DNA from: Paenibacillus sinopodophylli
GTDB taxonomy: Bacteria > Bacillota > Bacilli > Paenibacillales > Paenibacillaceae
NCBI RefSeq assembly: GCF_005930355.1
Contig: NZ_VDBO01000001.1
Coordinates: 186,001 to 250,000, forward strand
Reading direction: 5' to 3'
Length of the DNA stretch: 64,000 nucleotides
Shown: positions 9,125 to 18,634 of the stretch, one piece after another
Layout: each line of letters opens with the position of its first letter
Numbering within the stretch: position 1 is the stretch's first letter
Position numbers and translations under genes: made by a program
Notes under the pieces: model-generated
Seen by the model: the letters and a program-made list of their open reading frames with translations, nothing else
The model's database searches: none
What the model was told of the DNA's origin: nothing

Positions 9125-10822
9125 ATGATGAAGAAAAGAAATGTGTATTCCACAGCAGCAGCCGTACTTTTAAGCGTATCTCTTCTAGCAGGATGCAGCT
9201 CGGGTAACGGCAACAATACGGCAAGTAACGAACCATCAGCAAACGGGGGCAACAACGGGTCAGCAGTAGATAATACACCGATTGATCCGACTACAAAGTT
9301 CGATCCACCAGTTGAACTTACAGTTGGCGTCATGATTGGTGATCCTATTGCCGACAGTTTTACTGAAGAAAAATGGGAGAACAGTGAATGGATCAAGGCC
9401 TATCGCGATGAGCTTGGCATCAATATCAAGCCGCTTTGGTATACCAAAGGCGCAGACGCTGGTAAACAAAAAATAAGCGTAGCGATTGCTTCAGGTGATA
9501 TTCCAGATTTGCTTGCCGTAAGCCAAGAGCAGTTGGCAACGCTATCCAAGACGGATATGTATGAGGATTTAACGAAATTCTATGATCAATACTCAACGCC
9601 GCTTACCAAGGAAATTATTACAGAGGAAGGCAATTCTGCTTTGGAATCGGCAACTTTCGGCGGCAAGCTAATTGCTATTCCGGGAACAAATTCAGCCATC
9701 GATGGCGCAGCCTTTTTATGGGCCCGTCAAGACTGGCTGGATAAGCTGGGCTTGGAGGTTCCGAAAACGACTGACGAGCTTTACAACGTAATGAAAGCAT
9801 TTGTTGAGCAGGATCCAGACGGTAATGGCAAGAAGGATACGGTTGGCATGATGCTGAACAAAGATTTCTTAATGCCAGGGGTAGCCGAAGCAATTGGTAT
9901 CTTCAATGCTTTTGATGCTTATCCAAAAGCTTGGGTTCGGGGAGTTGACGGCAAGCTTGTATACGGAAGCGCACAGCCGGAAGTGAAGGACGCGCTTGTG
10001 TATTTGAATAAGCTGTACAAAGAAGGGTTGATAGAAAAGGATTTTGGAGCAAAGGATTCGAGCAAAGCTGCTGAACTTGCCGCTTCGGGCAGGGTCGGTA
10101 TAAATATGGGAGCGATGTGGAATGGGATGTTCCCACTGCAGCAAACGATCGATAATTTTCCAGATGCCAACTGGCTTGCTCATCCAATTGTTTCAAAGGA
10201 TGACCAGCCCGCTAATCCTCAAATTAAACTGAATGTGGAAAACTACTTTGTTGTACGCAAAGGGTATGAGCATCCAGAAGCGATTATGAAGCTGCTTAAT
10301 TTCTGGACGGACTTAAATTACGGGGATACAACGCAAGCGGAGTTTGATAAATTCATGGGACCTGAGCCTGCTCCTGGTCATCACTATGCGGTAGCTAAAG
10401 CATGGAAAGCACAAAAAAACTTGCAGGCACACCTCAAAATTGTTGAGGCATTCAAAACAGGCGACGTCACTAAGCTCAATGCTGAGGAAAAAGGCTACTA
10501 CGATAACATTGAGAAGTTTAAAGCTGGTGACAACGCGAATGCTCAATTCGAGAAGGTATTTGGCGAGACGGGTTCTTTCAAATCCATGAATAGTTATGTG
10601 GAAAACAATTTGTTTAAAATGGATGAGTTTTATGGTGCTTCTACAGATGCTATGAAGAATCGATTGAAAACCGTTGAGCAAGCGGTCGTCGAGTACTATA
10701 CAAAAGTGATTATGGGCTCAGATTCGGTAGAAAACTTTGATAAATTCGTTACTCAGCTGAATAAGCTTGGACTAGCAGAAGTGACGAAGGAAGTTAATGA
10801 TTGGGACGCAGCCAAGAAGTAA
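9125..10822 (+). CDS. Extracellular sugar-binding lipoprotein, LplA type (second paralogue)
   Basis: Substrate-capturing subunit of the importer encoded just downstream, 565 residues. The signal peptide ends with LLAGC (Cys24), followed by a flexible Gly/Asn/Ser-rich linker to about residue 60 and then the binding domain. Two ATG codons in tandem (9125 and 9128) follow the strong GAGGGGGAGC ribosome binding site, so either may be used. It is a near full-length paralogue of the previous gene, implying tandem duplication. The hairpin after its stop probably lets it be made in excess over the permeases. The rhamnosidase genes at the end of the operon suggest rhamnose-containing oligosaccharides as ligands. 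Confidence 0.9.
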   Translation: MMKKRNVYSTAAAVLLSVSLLAGCSSGNGNNTASNEPSANGGNNGSAVDNTPIDPTTKFDPPVELTVGVMIGDPIADSFTEEKWENSEWIKAYRDELGINIKPLWYTKGADAGKQKISVAIASGDIPDLLAVSQEQLATLSKTDMYEDLTKFYDQYSTPLTKEIITEEGNSALESATFGGKLIAIPGTNSAIDGAAFLWARQDWLDKLGLEVPKTTDELYNVMKAFVEQDPDGNGKKDTVGMMLNKDFLMPGVAEAIGIFNAFDAYPKAWVRGVDGKLVYGSAQPEVKDALVYLNKLYKEGLIEKDFGAKDSSKAAELAASGRVGINMGAMWNGMFPLQQTIDNFPDANWLAHPIVSKDDQPANPQIKLNVENYFVVRKGYEHPEAIMKLLNFWTDLNYGDTTQAEFDKFMGPEPAPGHHYAVAKAWKAQKNLQAHLKIVEAFKTGDVTKLNAEEKGYYDNIEKFKAGDNANAQFEKVFGETGSFKSMNSYVENNLFKMDEFYGASTDAMKNRLKTVEQAVVEYYTKVIMGSDSVENFDKFVTQLNKLGLAEVTKEVNDWDAAKK

Positions 10823-10830
10823 AGCAAGAC

Positions 10831-10860
10831 GGAGGGACCGCTCTAGTCCCTCCTTATTTT
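10831..10860 (+). terminator. Intra-operon stem-loop (attenuator) between binding protein and permeases
   Basis: Perfect 8-bp stem GGAGGGAC/GTCCCTCC with a seven-base loop (10831-10853) and an imperfect T tract (TTATTTTAT). A leaky terminator or 3' stabiliser here is a usual way to raise binding-protein mRNA over permease mRNA. Confidence 0.7.
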
Positions 10861-10889
10861 ATAGATAGAAGGATGGAGTGTGCGCTACT

Positions 10890-11801
10890 ATGCAAACGAA
10901 AGGAATCCGTAAACGCCGGTTTTCCACCGGAGCTTATCATATGATGCTTCTACCAGCGGTAATCCTTGTGCTTATTTACAGCTATGGGCCTATCATGGGC
11001 ATTGCCATTGCATTTCAGGATTTTGTTCCTTCCCGCGGCTGGTTTGGTTCGGAGTGGATTGGGCTAGACAACTTTAAGTATGTGTTCGGAATGCCGGATA
11101 CGATGAAGGTAATCGGCAATACGTTGCTCATTTCATTTATGAAAATTATTGTCGGCATTATTTTCCCGCTAACGTTAGCGATATTGTTAAACGAAGTGAA
11201 AAACGTCGTATTCAAAAGATCGGTACAAACGATTGTCTATATGCCTTACTTTTTATCTTGGATTATTTTATCAGGTATTCTCATCGATATTTTGTCTCCA
11301 TCAGGAGGCATCGTCAACAATTTCCTTCAATTTCTTGGCATGGAGCCTATTTATTTCCTTGGTGACGGAAGTTGGTTCCGCTTCATTATTGTAGCCTCGC
11401 ACATTTGGAAAGAGCTGGGATTTGATACGATTGTATATCTTGCAGCTATATTGAGTATCGATAAATCGTTATATGAAGCAGCAGCACTTGACGGTGCAGG
11501 TCATATGAAGCAAGCCTGGCATATCACACTGCCTGGTATGAGGCCGATTATCGTGCTGCTAAGTGTACTCAGTCTTGGAAATGTTTTGAATGCCGGCTTC
11601 GATCAGGTATTTAATTTATATAGTCCGCAGGTGTACGCCAGTGGGGACATTCTGGATACTTACGTGTTCCGGATTGGGATGGAACAAATGCAATATGGTG
11701 TAGCGACCGCAGTCGGATTGTTTAAATCGATCGTTTCACTGATTTTTATCTGTGTATCTTATTTGCTGGCCTACAGAATTGCCAACTATCGCATCTTTTA
11801 A
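10890..11801 (+). CDS. Carbohydrate ABC transporter permease, LplB type
   Basis: First membrane subunit of the importer, 303 residues with six predicted membrane helices. The ATPase-docking loop is YEAAALDGAG with ITLPGMRP (about residues 195-217). An in-frame GTG at 10878 is possible, but GGAG at 10875-10878 serves the ATG at 10890 better (11 bases) and MQTKGIRKRR is a typical basic N-terminus for this family; the choice is not certain. The next permease starts 18 bases downstream. Confidence 0.9.
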   Translation: MQTKGIRKRRFSTGAYHMMLLPAVILVLIYSYGPIMGIAIAFQDFVPSRGWFGSEWIGLDNFKYVFGMPDTMKVIGNTLLISFMKIIVGIIFPLTLAILLNEVKNVVFKRSVQTIVYMPYFLSWIILSGILIDILSPSGGIVNNFLQFLGMEPIYFLGDGSWFRFIIVASHIWKELGFDTIVYLAAILSIDKSLYEAAALDGAGHMKQAWHITLPGMRPIIVLLSVLSLGNVLNAGFDQVFNLYSPQVYASGDILDTYVFRIGMEQMQYGVATAVGLFKSIVSLIFICVSYLLAYRIANYRIF

Positions 11802-11819
11802 CGAAATGGAGGTACATGA

Positions 11820-12707
11820 ATGATGATCGAACGGCGAACGCCTTCCAGAGTTTTATTCTTATACGCGAATTATATATTTTTGACACTGTTTTCATTAACC
11901 TGCCTCTTTCCAATTCTTCATATGGCAGCCATGTCTCTGAGCAGTAATTCAGCTGTCACAGCCGGTTGGGTGACGATTTGGCCTGTAGGCTTTAATCTGG
12001 ATTCGTACAAATATATATTCGGTAACCATATCTTTCTTCAAACCGTGCTTGTGTCCTTCGAGCGTTTGTTTCTAGGCGTCTCGATTAGTCTTATTCTCAC
12101 GGTGCTAGCTGCTTATCCTTTGTCTAAATCGAATTTGAAATTTCGTTCTAGAACGATATATTCTTGGTATTTTGTTGTCACTATGATCTTTAACGGAGGC
12201 TTAATTCCGACCTTTATGGTCGTCAAAGAGACAGGACTTATGGATTCCATTTGGGCGCTCGTTATTCCATCCGCCGTCAATGTGTTCAATATCGTGCTCA
12301 TGCTTAACTTCTTCCGTACGCAGCCGATTGAACTGGAGGAATCAGCTCAAATGGACGGAGCTGGCGTATGGCGAACGCTTTGGAGCATTTATTTGCCGAT
12401 CTCAAAGCCTTCCTTGGCCACGATCGCATTGTTTACAATCATTTTTCACTGGAATTCCTGGTTTGATGGGATGATTTATATGAATTCGCCTTCCAACTAT
12501 CCGCTGCAAACGTATTTAAGGACAGTCATTGTCGCTAGAGATTTAACGAATATGAATGGGAGCGATCTGTCTGTAATCGCCAATATTTCCAATCGGACCG
12601 TGCTTGCTGCACAGCTGTTTGTCTCCATGCTGCCGGTTCTTTGTATTTATCCATTTTTGCAAAAATATTTTGTTAAAGGTCTTGTTCTCGGAAGCGTGAA
12701 AGGGTAG
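11820..12707 (+). CDS. Carbohydrate ABC transporter permease, LplC type
   Basis: Second membrane subunit of the same importer, 295 residues, with the loop EESAQMDGAG and SIYLPISKP (about residues 175-199) and the characteristic C-terminus QKYFVKGLVLGSVKG. Tandem ATG codons (11820, 11823) follow a GGAGG ribosome binding site. The first glycoside hydrolase of the operon begins 27 bases after its stop. As with the first importer, no ATPase gene is present. Confidence 0.9.
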   Translation: MMIERRTPSRVLFLYANYIFLTLFSLTCLFPILHMAAMSLSSNSAVTAGWVTIWPVGFNLDSYKYIFGNHIFLQTVLVSFERLFLGVSISLILTVLAAYPLSKSNLKFRSRTIYSWYFVVTMIFNGGLIPTFMVVKETGLMDSIWALVIPSAVNVFNIVLMLNFFRTQPIELEESAQMDGAGVWRTLWSIYLPISKPSLATIALFTIIFHWNSWFDGMIYMNSPSNYPLQTYLRTVIVARDLTNMNGSDLSVIANISNRTVLAAQLFVSMLPVLCIYPFLQKYFVKGLVLGSVKG

Positions 12708-12734
12708 CTAATTTTACAACGATAGAGGTGTAGG

Positions 12735-15700
12735 ATGAAACGGGATGAATTGAAAGCATCATTCCAGAATCCGGGTATCGATTACCGATCGGTACCTTTC
12801 TGGGCTTGGAACGATGAGCTGAGGCAGGAGGAATTGGATCGTCAGATTGAAGGGTTTCAGGCGCAGGGGATGGGCGGATTTATGATGCACGTCCGAGAGG
12901 GACTCGAGACGCCTTATCTCAGTGAAACATTTATGGATCGTGTAAAAGGGAGCGTTGCCAAAGCAAAGGCAACCGGCATTCAGGCATGGCTGTATGATGA
13001 GGACCGCTATTCCTCAGGTATGGGAGGAGGAATGGTTCCGCGGCTTGGCGGCGATGCTGTGCGCGCTAAGGCGTTAGTGCTGCATATTTGCCGTGAGTAT
13101 CGTCTAGGTGCTGACCTCCGTTTTGTTTATAGAGCCGTCATAAATGGTAATCATCTTCACTCTTTGACACCGTTATCCCTAGATGAGAAAAGCGAGCCAC
13201 TTCATGATGGGAACGAGATTTATCTAGTGTTCGAGCAGCGGATTGCTGCCAAAAATGACTGGTGCCATGGCGATACGTATACCGATCTGATGAATCCCGA
13301 AACGACGCGTTTGTTTATTGAAACCAATTACGAGCCCTATCGCCAAGCAGTTGGAGAAGAGTTCGGTACAACGATTCCTGGCATTTTCACAGATGAGCCA
13401 ACGGTAAAAGGTTTTTCAGAGCGTTTGAATGACCCAGAGCTGACCTGGATGGCCTGGAGTGAAGTGATGGAGCAAGCCTTTGAGCAACGACGGGGCTATT
13501 CAATCGGCCAACTGCTCCCCTTTCTTTTTTTTCAAGGTGAGAGCTCCGCGCAGATCAGACATGATTATTGGCTTACGATAACAGAAACGTTCAGCGAATC
13601 GTATACGAAGCAAATTGGCGATTGGTGCACAGAGCAAGGCATCAAGTTCACTGGACATTTTCATTCAGAGAGCAGTTTAATCGGCTCCACCTTAAATAGC
13701 GGAGCGGTCATGCCTCATTATAGGTATTTGGACATTCCCGGTGTCGACACGTTATGCGAGCAAACAGATGAGCATCTTACGATGAAGCAGGTATCAAGTG
13801 TCGCTAATCAGCTAGGGAAAAAGAGAGTCATAACAGAAACTTATGGCGTGACGGGCTGGGACCTCACCTTTGAGACGCGCAGATGGATTGGCGATTGGCA
13901 ATTTGCACTGGGTGTTAATGTATTGACGCATCATTTATCCTGGTATTCGCTGCGCGGCTGCCGTAAGCGCGATTATCCGCCATCCTTTAATTATCATACG
14001 AACTGGTGGGAGCATAATCGCGGCATGGAGGATTATTATGCCAGATTAAGCGCTGTGCTGAGTGAAGGCAAGCTTACTCGTGATTTATTAGTTATTCATC
14101 CCGCTACATCAGTGTGGACGAAGCTGGGGTATGATGTGAAGATAGAAGAATGGAAAAATAGTGCAGGCAACGAGCAAGAGCTTCAAAAATATGACCGTGA
14201 ATTCAATCAATTCGTCAATCGGCTCGTTGAGCTGCACCATGATTACGATCTTGGCGATGAGCTCATAATGAAGGAATTTGGTAAGGTGGTTGGAGACAGC
14301 ATCGTTGTAGGAGAGTGCGGGTACAGCTATGTCGTGCTGCCGTCGATAGTGAATTTATTATCCTCCACCGTTGAATTGCTGCTTGCGTTTATGGATAATG
14401 GGGGAAAAGTAGCTTCCTATGGAGAAGAGCCTTTGCTAATAGATGGCAAAGAGTCAGGCAAACTGGCTGCGCTGCTGCGTCATGAGCGATATACTCAGGC
14501 AGCAGATTTGAAGGAATTGGAGCGGCTACTCGGTAATGAAACGAAACGTTCTATTCGTATTCAGGAGCATGATGGATCGGAAGCTACAACCTTTATTCAT
14601 ATGCACCGTACCCTTGAGGAACAATCGATTGCTTTTATCGTCAATAACGATCGTGAAAGAGGATTTGAGGTTCAAATTGAACTAGAAGGCGGCAGCTACT
14701 TGCAGGAGTGGGATGCTTGGACGGGCAAAGTCAAGACGATAGAAACCGAAGTAACAGAGCACGGAGTAAGCTTTCGGGCTTCTTTTGGCCCCACTGATTC
14801 GAAGCTGTATGTTTTATTTACTGAACAGCCAGAGGAGGATATCGGCCAGACAAAGGCGCTCCCAGCCAGCAAGTCGGAAATTTATTTGGAGCCAATCGGC
14901 TTCGAGCGCACAGCGCCAAATGTGTTGATATTAGATCAATGTCAGTATCGTTTCGGAGATGAGTATTGGTCAGAGACAATGGAAGTCTGGAGAGCACAGC
15001 GGCTAATCCGAGAAAAACTCGGGATGCGGCAGGTATTTCATTCCGGAAATTTGCAGCGCTATTTCTGGATTCATGAGCCGCATCCGGGAAATGGGACGCC
15101 AGTCTCGCTTCGGTTTACCTTTGTTGTAACCGATTTGCCAAGCAGCGATGTGTTTTTTGTGTTTGAGGATGCGGAGCGCTTTAGCTTTATTCTGAATGGT
15201 AAAGAAGTGCGGGTAGAACCTGAGGGCTATTATTTGGATATTAGCATGAAGAAGCTTAGGCTGCCCGCGCTTGTACAAGGGGTAAACAAAATTGACGTAC
15301 AAATTTCATATCAGAATGATATGGAGCTTGAGAATGGATATCTCATCGGTGACTTTGCTGTAGACGAGCATAGAAAGCTCATGAAGGAGCCAATAAAACT
15401 GACCTATGGTGATTGGCGCAGCCAAGGCTATCCTTATTATTGCGGGAGTATGACGTACGTTTATGAGCTGGAATGGCAGTCGAAGCATCTTACAGGATAC
15501 AGACTGGAGCTAGGTCATTATGAGGCTGTTCTGCTTAATGTGAAGGTGAATGAGGCTGAAGGGAAAATGATTCCTTGGCGAAGCGAAGCGTTCGTCGAGT
15601 TGGATAATAGGTTGAAACCTGGCTTGAACGCCATAGCCATTGAAGTCGTAGGCAGTCCACGCAATCTATTTGGTCCGCTCCATCAAGTGGATCCTCAGCC

Positions 15701-15815
15701 AAGCTGGATGGATTGGTGGTCATTTCACCCAGATGAGGGTGCCTATACGCCCGAGTATCAGGGCAAGCCCTATGGACTTATGGAAAGTCCAAAGCTAAAG
15801 TATGATTTAAAGTAA
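12735..15815 (+). CDS. Large glycoside hydrolase, GH106-like (putative alpha-L-rhamnosidase)
   Basis: Large cytoplasmic enzyme of 1026 residues without a signal peptide. The N-terminal portion (about 1-400) reads as an alpha/beta barrel of the GH106 kind: FQNPGIDYRSVPFWAWND, then GMGGFMMHVREG, then WLYDEDRYSSG, and acidic stretches IPGIFTDEP and GHFHSES. The C-terminal part (about 700-1000) looks like beta-sandwich domains as in GH2 or GH106 enzymes. GH106 members release alpha-L-rhamnose, and the GH78 rhamnosidase gene next door supports that role. The assignment is from motif memory and is less secure than for GH78. The start ATG has a GAGGTG ribosome binding site and the gene is in the importer operon. 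Confidence 0.65.
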   Translation: MKRDELKASFQNPGIDYRSVPFWAWNDELRQEELDRQIEGFQAQGMGGFMMHVREGLETPYLSETFMDRVKGSVAKAKATGIQAWLYDEDRYSSGMGGGMVPRLGGDAVRAKALVLHICREYRLGADLRFVYRAVINGNHLHSLTPLSLDEKSEPLHDGNEIYLVFEQRIAAKNDWCHGDTYTDLMNPETTRLFIETNYEPYRQAVGEEFGTTIPGIFTDEPTVKGFSERLNDPELTWMAWSEVMEQAFEQRRGYSIGQLLPFLFFQGESSAQIRHDYWLTITETFSESYTKQIGDWCTEQGIKFTGHFHSESSLIGSTLNSGAVMPHYRYLDIPGVDTLCEQTDEHLTMKQVSSVANQLGKKRVITETYGVTGWDLTFETRRWIGDWQFALGVNVLTHHLSWYSLRGCRKRDYPPSFNYHTNWWEHNRGMEDYYARLSAVLSEGKLTRDLLVIHPATSVWTKLGYDVKIEEWKNSAGNEQELQKYDREFNQFVNRLVELHHDYDLGDELIMKEFGKVVGDSIVVGECGYSYVVLPSIVNLLSSTVELLLAFMDNGGKVASYGEEPLLIDGKESGKLAALLRHERYTQAADLKELERLLGNETKRSIRIQEHDGSEATTFIHMHRTLEEQSIAFIVNNDRERGFEVQIELEGGSYLQEWDAWTGKVKTIETEVTEHGVSFRASFGPTDSKLYVLFTEQPEEDIGQTKALPASKSEIYLEPIGFERTAPNVLILDQCQYRFGDEYWSETMEVWRAQRLIREKLGMRQVFHSGNLQRYFWIHEPHPGNGTPVSLRFTFVVTDLPSSDVFFVFEDAERFSFILNGKEVRVEPEGYYLDISMKKLRLPALVQGVNKIDVQISYQNDMELENGYLIGDFAVDEHRKLMKEPIKLTYGDWRSQGYPYYCGSMTYVYELEWQSKHLTGYRLELGHYEAVLLNVKVNEAEGKMIPWRSEAFVELDNRLKPGLNAIAIEVVGSPRNLFGPLHQVDPQPSWMDWWSFHPDEGAYTPEYQGKPYGLMESPKLKYDLK

Positions 15816-15826
15816 TCATTAGGAGA

Positions 15827-18484
15827 GTGAGCATCATTCGGCCTATCCACTTGCAAATTAAAAACTATGACTCCCCTTTGGCGATTGATACGAATTGTCC
15901 AATCTTTGCTTGGCAGCTGGAGAGCGAGAATCGCGGAGAACGGCAAACAAGCTACCGCATTGTGGTTGCTGAAACAGAAGAGGCCTTATCAGAGGAAGCT
16001 GAATTATGCTGGGACAGCGGAAAAGTGAGTTCCTCTGAGCAGTTGAATATACGTTACTCGGGGAAACTGCTTCAAAGCCTAACCGTTTATTACTGGAAAG
16101 TAGCCGTTTGGAATCAGGCAGACAAGCAGGTATGGAGCGAACAGCAGTTGCTGCTAACAGGCTATCTGAAAGATACGGAATGGAAAGCAAAGTGGATCGG
16201 CAGCGGAAGTAAGCAGCCCTTTTATGCCCGTCATGAATTTCAAATCGTAAAGCCTGTCAAACAGGCTTATGCTGTCGTATCCGGATTGGGACATTTCAAG
16301 CTATTTATGAACGGCAGCAAAGTAGGCAAGCATGAAATGGACCCCGGTTGGACGAATTATCACAAATCTGTGCAATATGTGTGCTTTGATGTAACGGATC
16401 ACATCTGCACGGGAACTAATGTTATTGGTTTATCAGTAGGCAATGGCTTCTATGCGGGAGATGCGGGTGGAAGGCATTTCTATACGATAGGTAAAGGTTA
16501 CGAATCATTCGGAGAGAACCTGCTCGCCATTGGCGAATGGCATATTGAATATGTGGACGGCACCAAAGCGCTCATTCTCACGGATACTGACCACTGGCGT
16601 GTTAGAGATAGCGCAACGACGCTTGCGAATGTGTACGGATCTGAAAATTATGATGCAAGACGTTATCCTGTTGGCTGGTATAATGCCCCGTTTGATGCTG
16701 CAAAATGGGAACAGGCAGTGGTGTTGGCAGCTCCATTAGGCAGACTGGTCCGCCAAAATCAACCTCCGATAACCGTGGCAAAAATATATGATACCATCGG
16801 AATTGAGGAGCCGCTTAATCAGGTCTACGTCTATGATCTTGGACAAAACATGTCTGGCATGTTTGAGATCCATGTGAGCGGGCCGGCAGGCAGCAAAGTG
16901 ACAATCAAGCCGGGCGAGCTGAGGAACAAGGATAATACGGTTGCAACGCCTTGGGACATTGTTACTTTCTCTGAATACACTCTTGCTGGAACAGGTGATA
17001 TTGAGGTGTGGAAACCTGATTTTTCCTGCTACGGGGCCAGATGGGTGCAAATCGAAGGCTGCACGCGTGATGGTGCAGACCCTAATAAGCCTGTCATACA
17101 CGATGTCAAAGGTCACTTTGTCACATCTGCCGCAAAAAATGTTGGCGAATTGGCGGCAGATGATCCGCGGATCACTCAGCTTGCTCAGATTATTATGAAA
17201 GCCATTGAGAGTAATTTGCAGAGCGTACATTCGGATTGTCCGACGATTGAGAAGCTGGGCTGGGTAGAGACAGCTAGTCTGATGGGACCCTCCATTATGT
17301 ACGTTAAGCAGGTGGAAGAGCTCTGGCTAAAAATTACGCGTGATATGATGGAGGCTCAGACAGATGAGGGGCTCATTCCTGATATCGCTCCTGAGTATTC
17401 GAGGTTTGAGGATGGGTTTCGTGATTCCATCGCATGGGGAAGCGCGGTCATCTTCGTGCCGGAGCTACTATTTCAGACGTACGGAAATAGTACCGCTATA
17501 GAAGAGGCATATCCAGCTATGAAGGCTTATATGGCTTACTTGCATACCAAAGAAATGCATGGCGGATTCATTGGACATGGGCTAGGCGATTGGGGTATTG
17601 AGCCTCAGACAGGCGGAGATTATGTTGAGAATGTAGAAACCGCCTTCTATTACGAAGCTTTCCGTTTGATGGCAAAGTATGCTCTAATGCTGGGATATAG
17701 TGAGGACCATGTGGATTATAAGGAAGAAGCGAAGCGAATTAAACAGCTTTATAATGAACGGCTGCTTAGGCAAGTGCCTGGAGAGACACGGTACGCCTAT
17801 TGCAAGCTGAACGGTGAACATGACCCTGAGAATCAGGTCATGCAGGCGATGCCGATTTATTTTGGCATGGTGCCTGATAAGCAGCTCCCAGATATTGAGC
17901 ACGCTCTGCTTCAGGCGGCAGCCAGTCATCAATTGCGTTCTGGAGAGATCGGACTTCGTTATTTATTTGGTGCATTAGCCAAAATAAATCGCAATGATAT
18001 CGTATTTGATATGATGATGCAGCCTGAGCACCCGAGCTATATCCGGTTTGTGGAGCAGGGTGAGACGGCGTTGCCGGAATTTTGGACGGATGATTCAAGG
18101 TCTCGCAATCATGATATGATGGGTCATATTTTAGAGTGGCTATATAAGCATATGCTCGGTATTTCATCCTTAAAAGACGCTTACAAAGAAATTGCAATCG
18201 CGCCGTTTTATTCAGAGAAGTTGCGTTCTGTGCGAGGAAGCTATCATTCCGTAAGAGGCATCATTCAAGTTGATCTCTCACATGGGCAAGATGGCATGAG
18301 ATTGCAGGTAAGTCTTCCTCCTAATACCTCGGGTCAAGTTAAGATTCGGCTTGTTTCCACGAATACTATGGTACTAGAAGCAGGTACGGTGATGGATTAC
18401 GAAAGCGTTTGGGAAAATGGCCAACTGTATGGGGTCATCCGAATTTGTTCCGGAAGCTATACATTTTATACTCGGGAAGAATAG
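15827..18484 (+). CDS. Alpha-L-rhamnosidase, glycoside hydrolase family 78
   Basis: Cytoplasmic enzyme that removes terminal alpha-L-rhamnose from imported oligosaccharides, 885 residues, no signal peptide. The GH78 layout is clear: N-terminal beta-sandwich domains with WKAKWIGSG and a jelly-roll region (about 1-420), then an (alpha/alpha)6 barrel with HSDCPTIEKLGW near residue 470 and FWTDDSRSRNHDMMGH near 755, then a C-terminal beta domain. The acidic residue usually found as GD after LGW is Glu here (GWVET), a variant I recall from other GH78 members. The start is awkward: the GTG at 15827 is only one base from the AGGAG motif, so a downstream TTG (about 15850) or a non-standard start just after the GTG is possible. 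It is the last gene of the operon. Confidence 0.9.
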   Translation: MSIIRPIHLQIKNYDSPLAIDTNCPIFAWQLESENRGERQTSYRIVVAETEEALSEEAELCWDSGKVSSSEQLNIRYSGKLLQSLTVYYWKVAVWNQADKQVWSEQQLLLTGYLKDTEWKAKWIGSGSKQPFYARHEFQIVKPVKQAYAVVSGLGHFKLFMNGSKVGKHEMDPGWTNYHKSVQYVCFDVTDHICTGTNVIGLSVGNGFYAGDAGGRHFYTIGKGYESFGENLLAIGEWHIEYVDGTKALILTDTDHWRVRDSATTLANVYGSENYDARRYPVGWYNAPFDAAKWEQAVVLAAPLGRLVRQNQPPITVAKIYDTIGIEEPLNQVYVYDLGQNMSGMFEIHVSGPAGSKVTIKPGELRNKDNTVATPWDIVTFSEYTLAGTGDIEVWKPDFSCYGARWVQIEGCTRDGADPNKPVIHDVKGHFVTSAAKNVGELAADDPRITQLAQIIMKAIESNLQSVHSDCPTIEKLGWVETASLMGPSIMYVKQVEELWLKITRDMMEAQTDEGLIPDIAPEYSRFEDGFRDSIAWGSAVIFVPELLFQTYGNSTAIEEAYPAMKAYMAYLHTKEMHGGFIGHGLGDWGIEPQTGGDYVENVETAFYYEAFRLMAKYALMLGYSEDHVDYKEEAKRIKQLYNERLLRQVPGETRYAYCKLNGEHDPENQVMQAMPIYFGMVPDKQLPDIEHALLQAAASHQLRSGEIGLRYLFGALAKINRNDIVFDMMMQPEHPSYIRFVEQGETALPEFWTDDSRSRNHDMMGHILEWLYKHMLGISSLKDAYKEIAIAPFYSEKLRSVRGSYHSVRGIIQVDLSHGQDGMRLQVSLPPNTSGQVKIRLVSTNTMVLEAGTVMDYESVWENGQLYGVIRICSGSYTFYTREE

Positions 18485-18510
18485 TAACAATTAGGAATGC
18501 CGCAATAAGA

Positions 18511-18551
18511 GAGACCGACCGCAGTTATTTTTAGCTGAGCTCGGTCTTTTT
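18511..18551 (+). terminator. Terminator after the rhamnosidase operon
   Basis: AGACCGA (18512-18518) pairs with TCGGTCT (18541-18547), with additional inner pairing and a five-T run. It ends the operon that starts at 9125. Confidence 0.75.
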
Positions 18552-18634
18552 GTGATTCACCGTTTATGTTTTGTATTCATAGTGCTTGGAACCGATAGAG
18601 GTGGATGCACATATACGCTGTACAAAACAATGTA

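Noticed and set aside
16736..17230. Minus-strand open frame of 164 codons
   Set aside because: Antisense to the GH78 gene, without a start signal or known motif.
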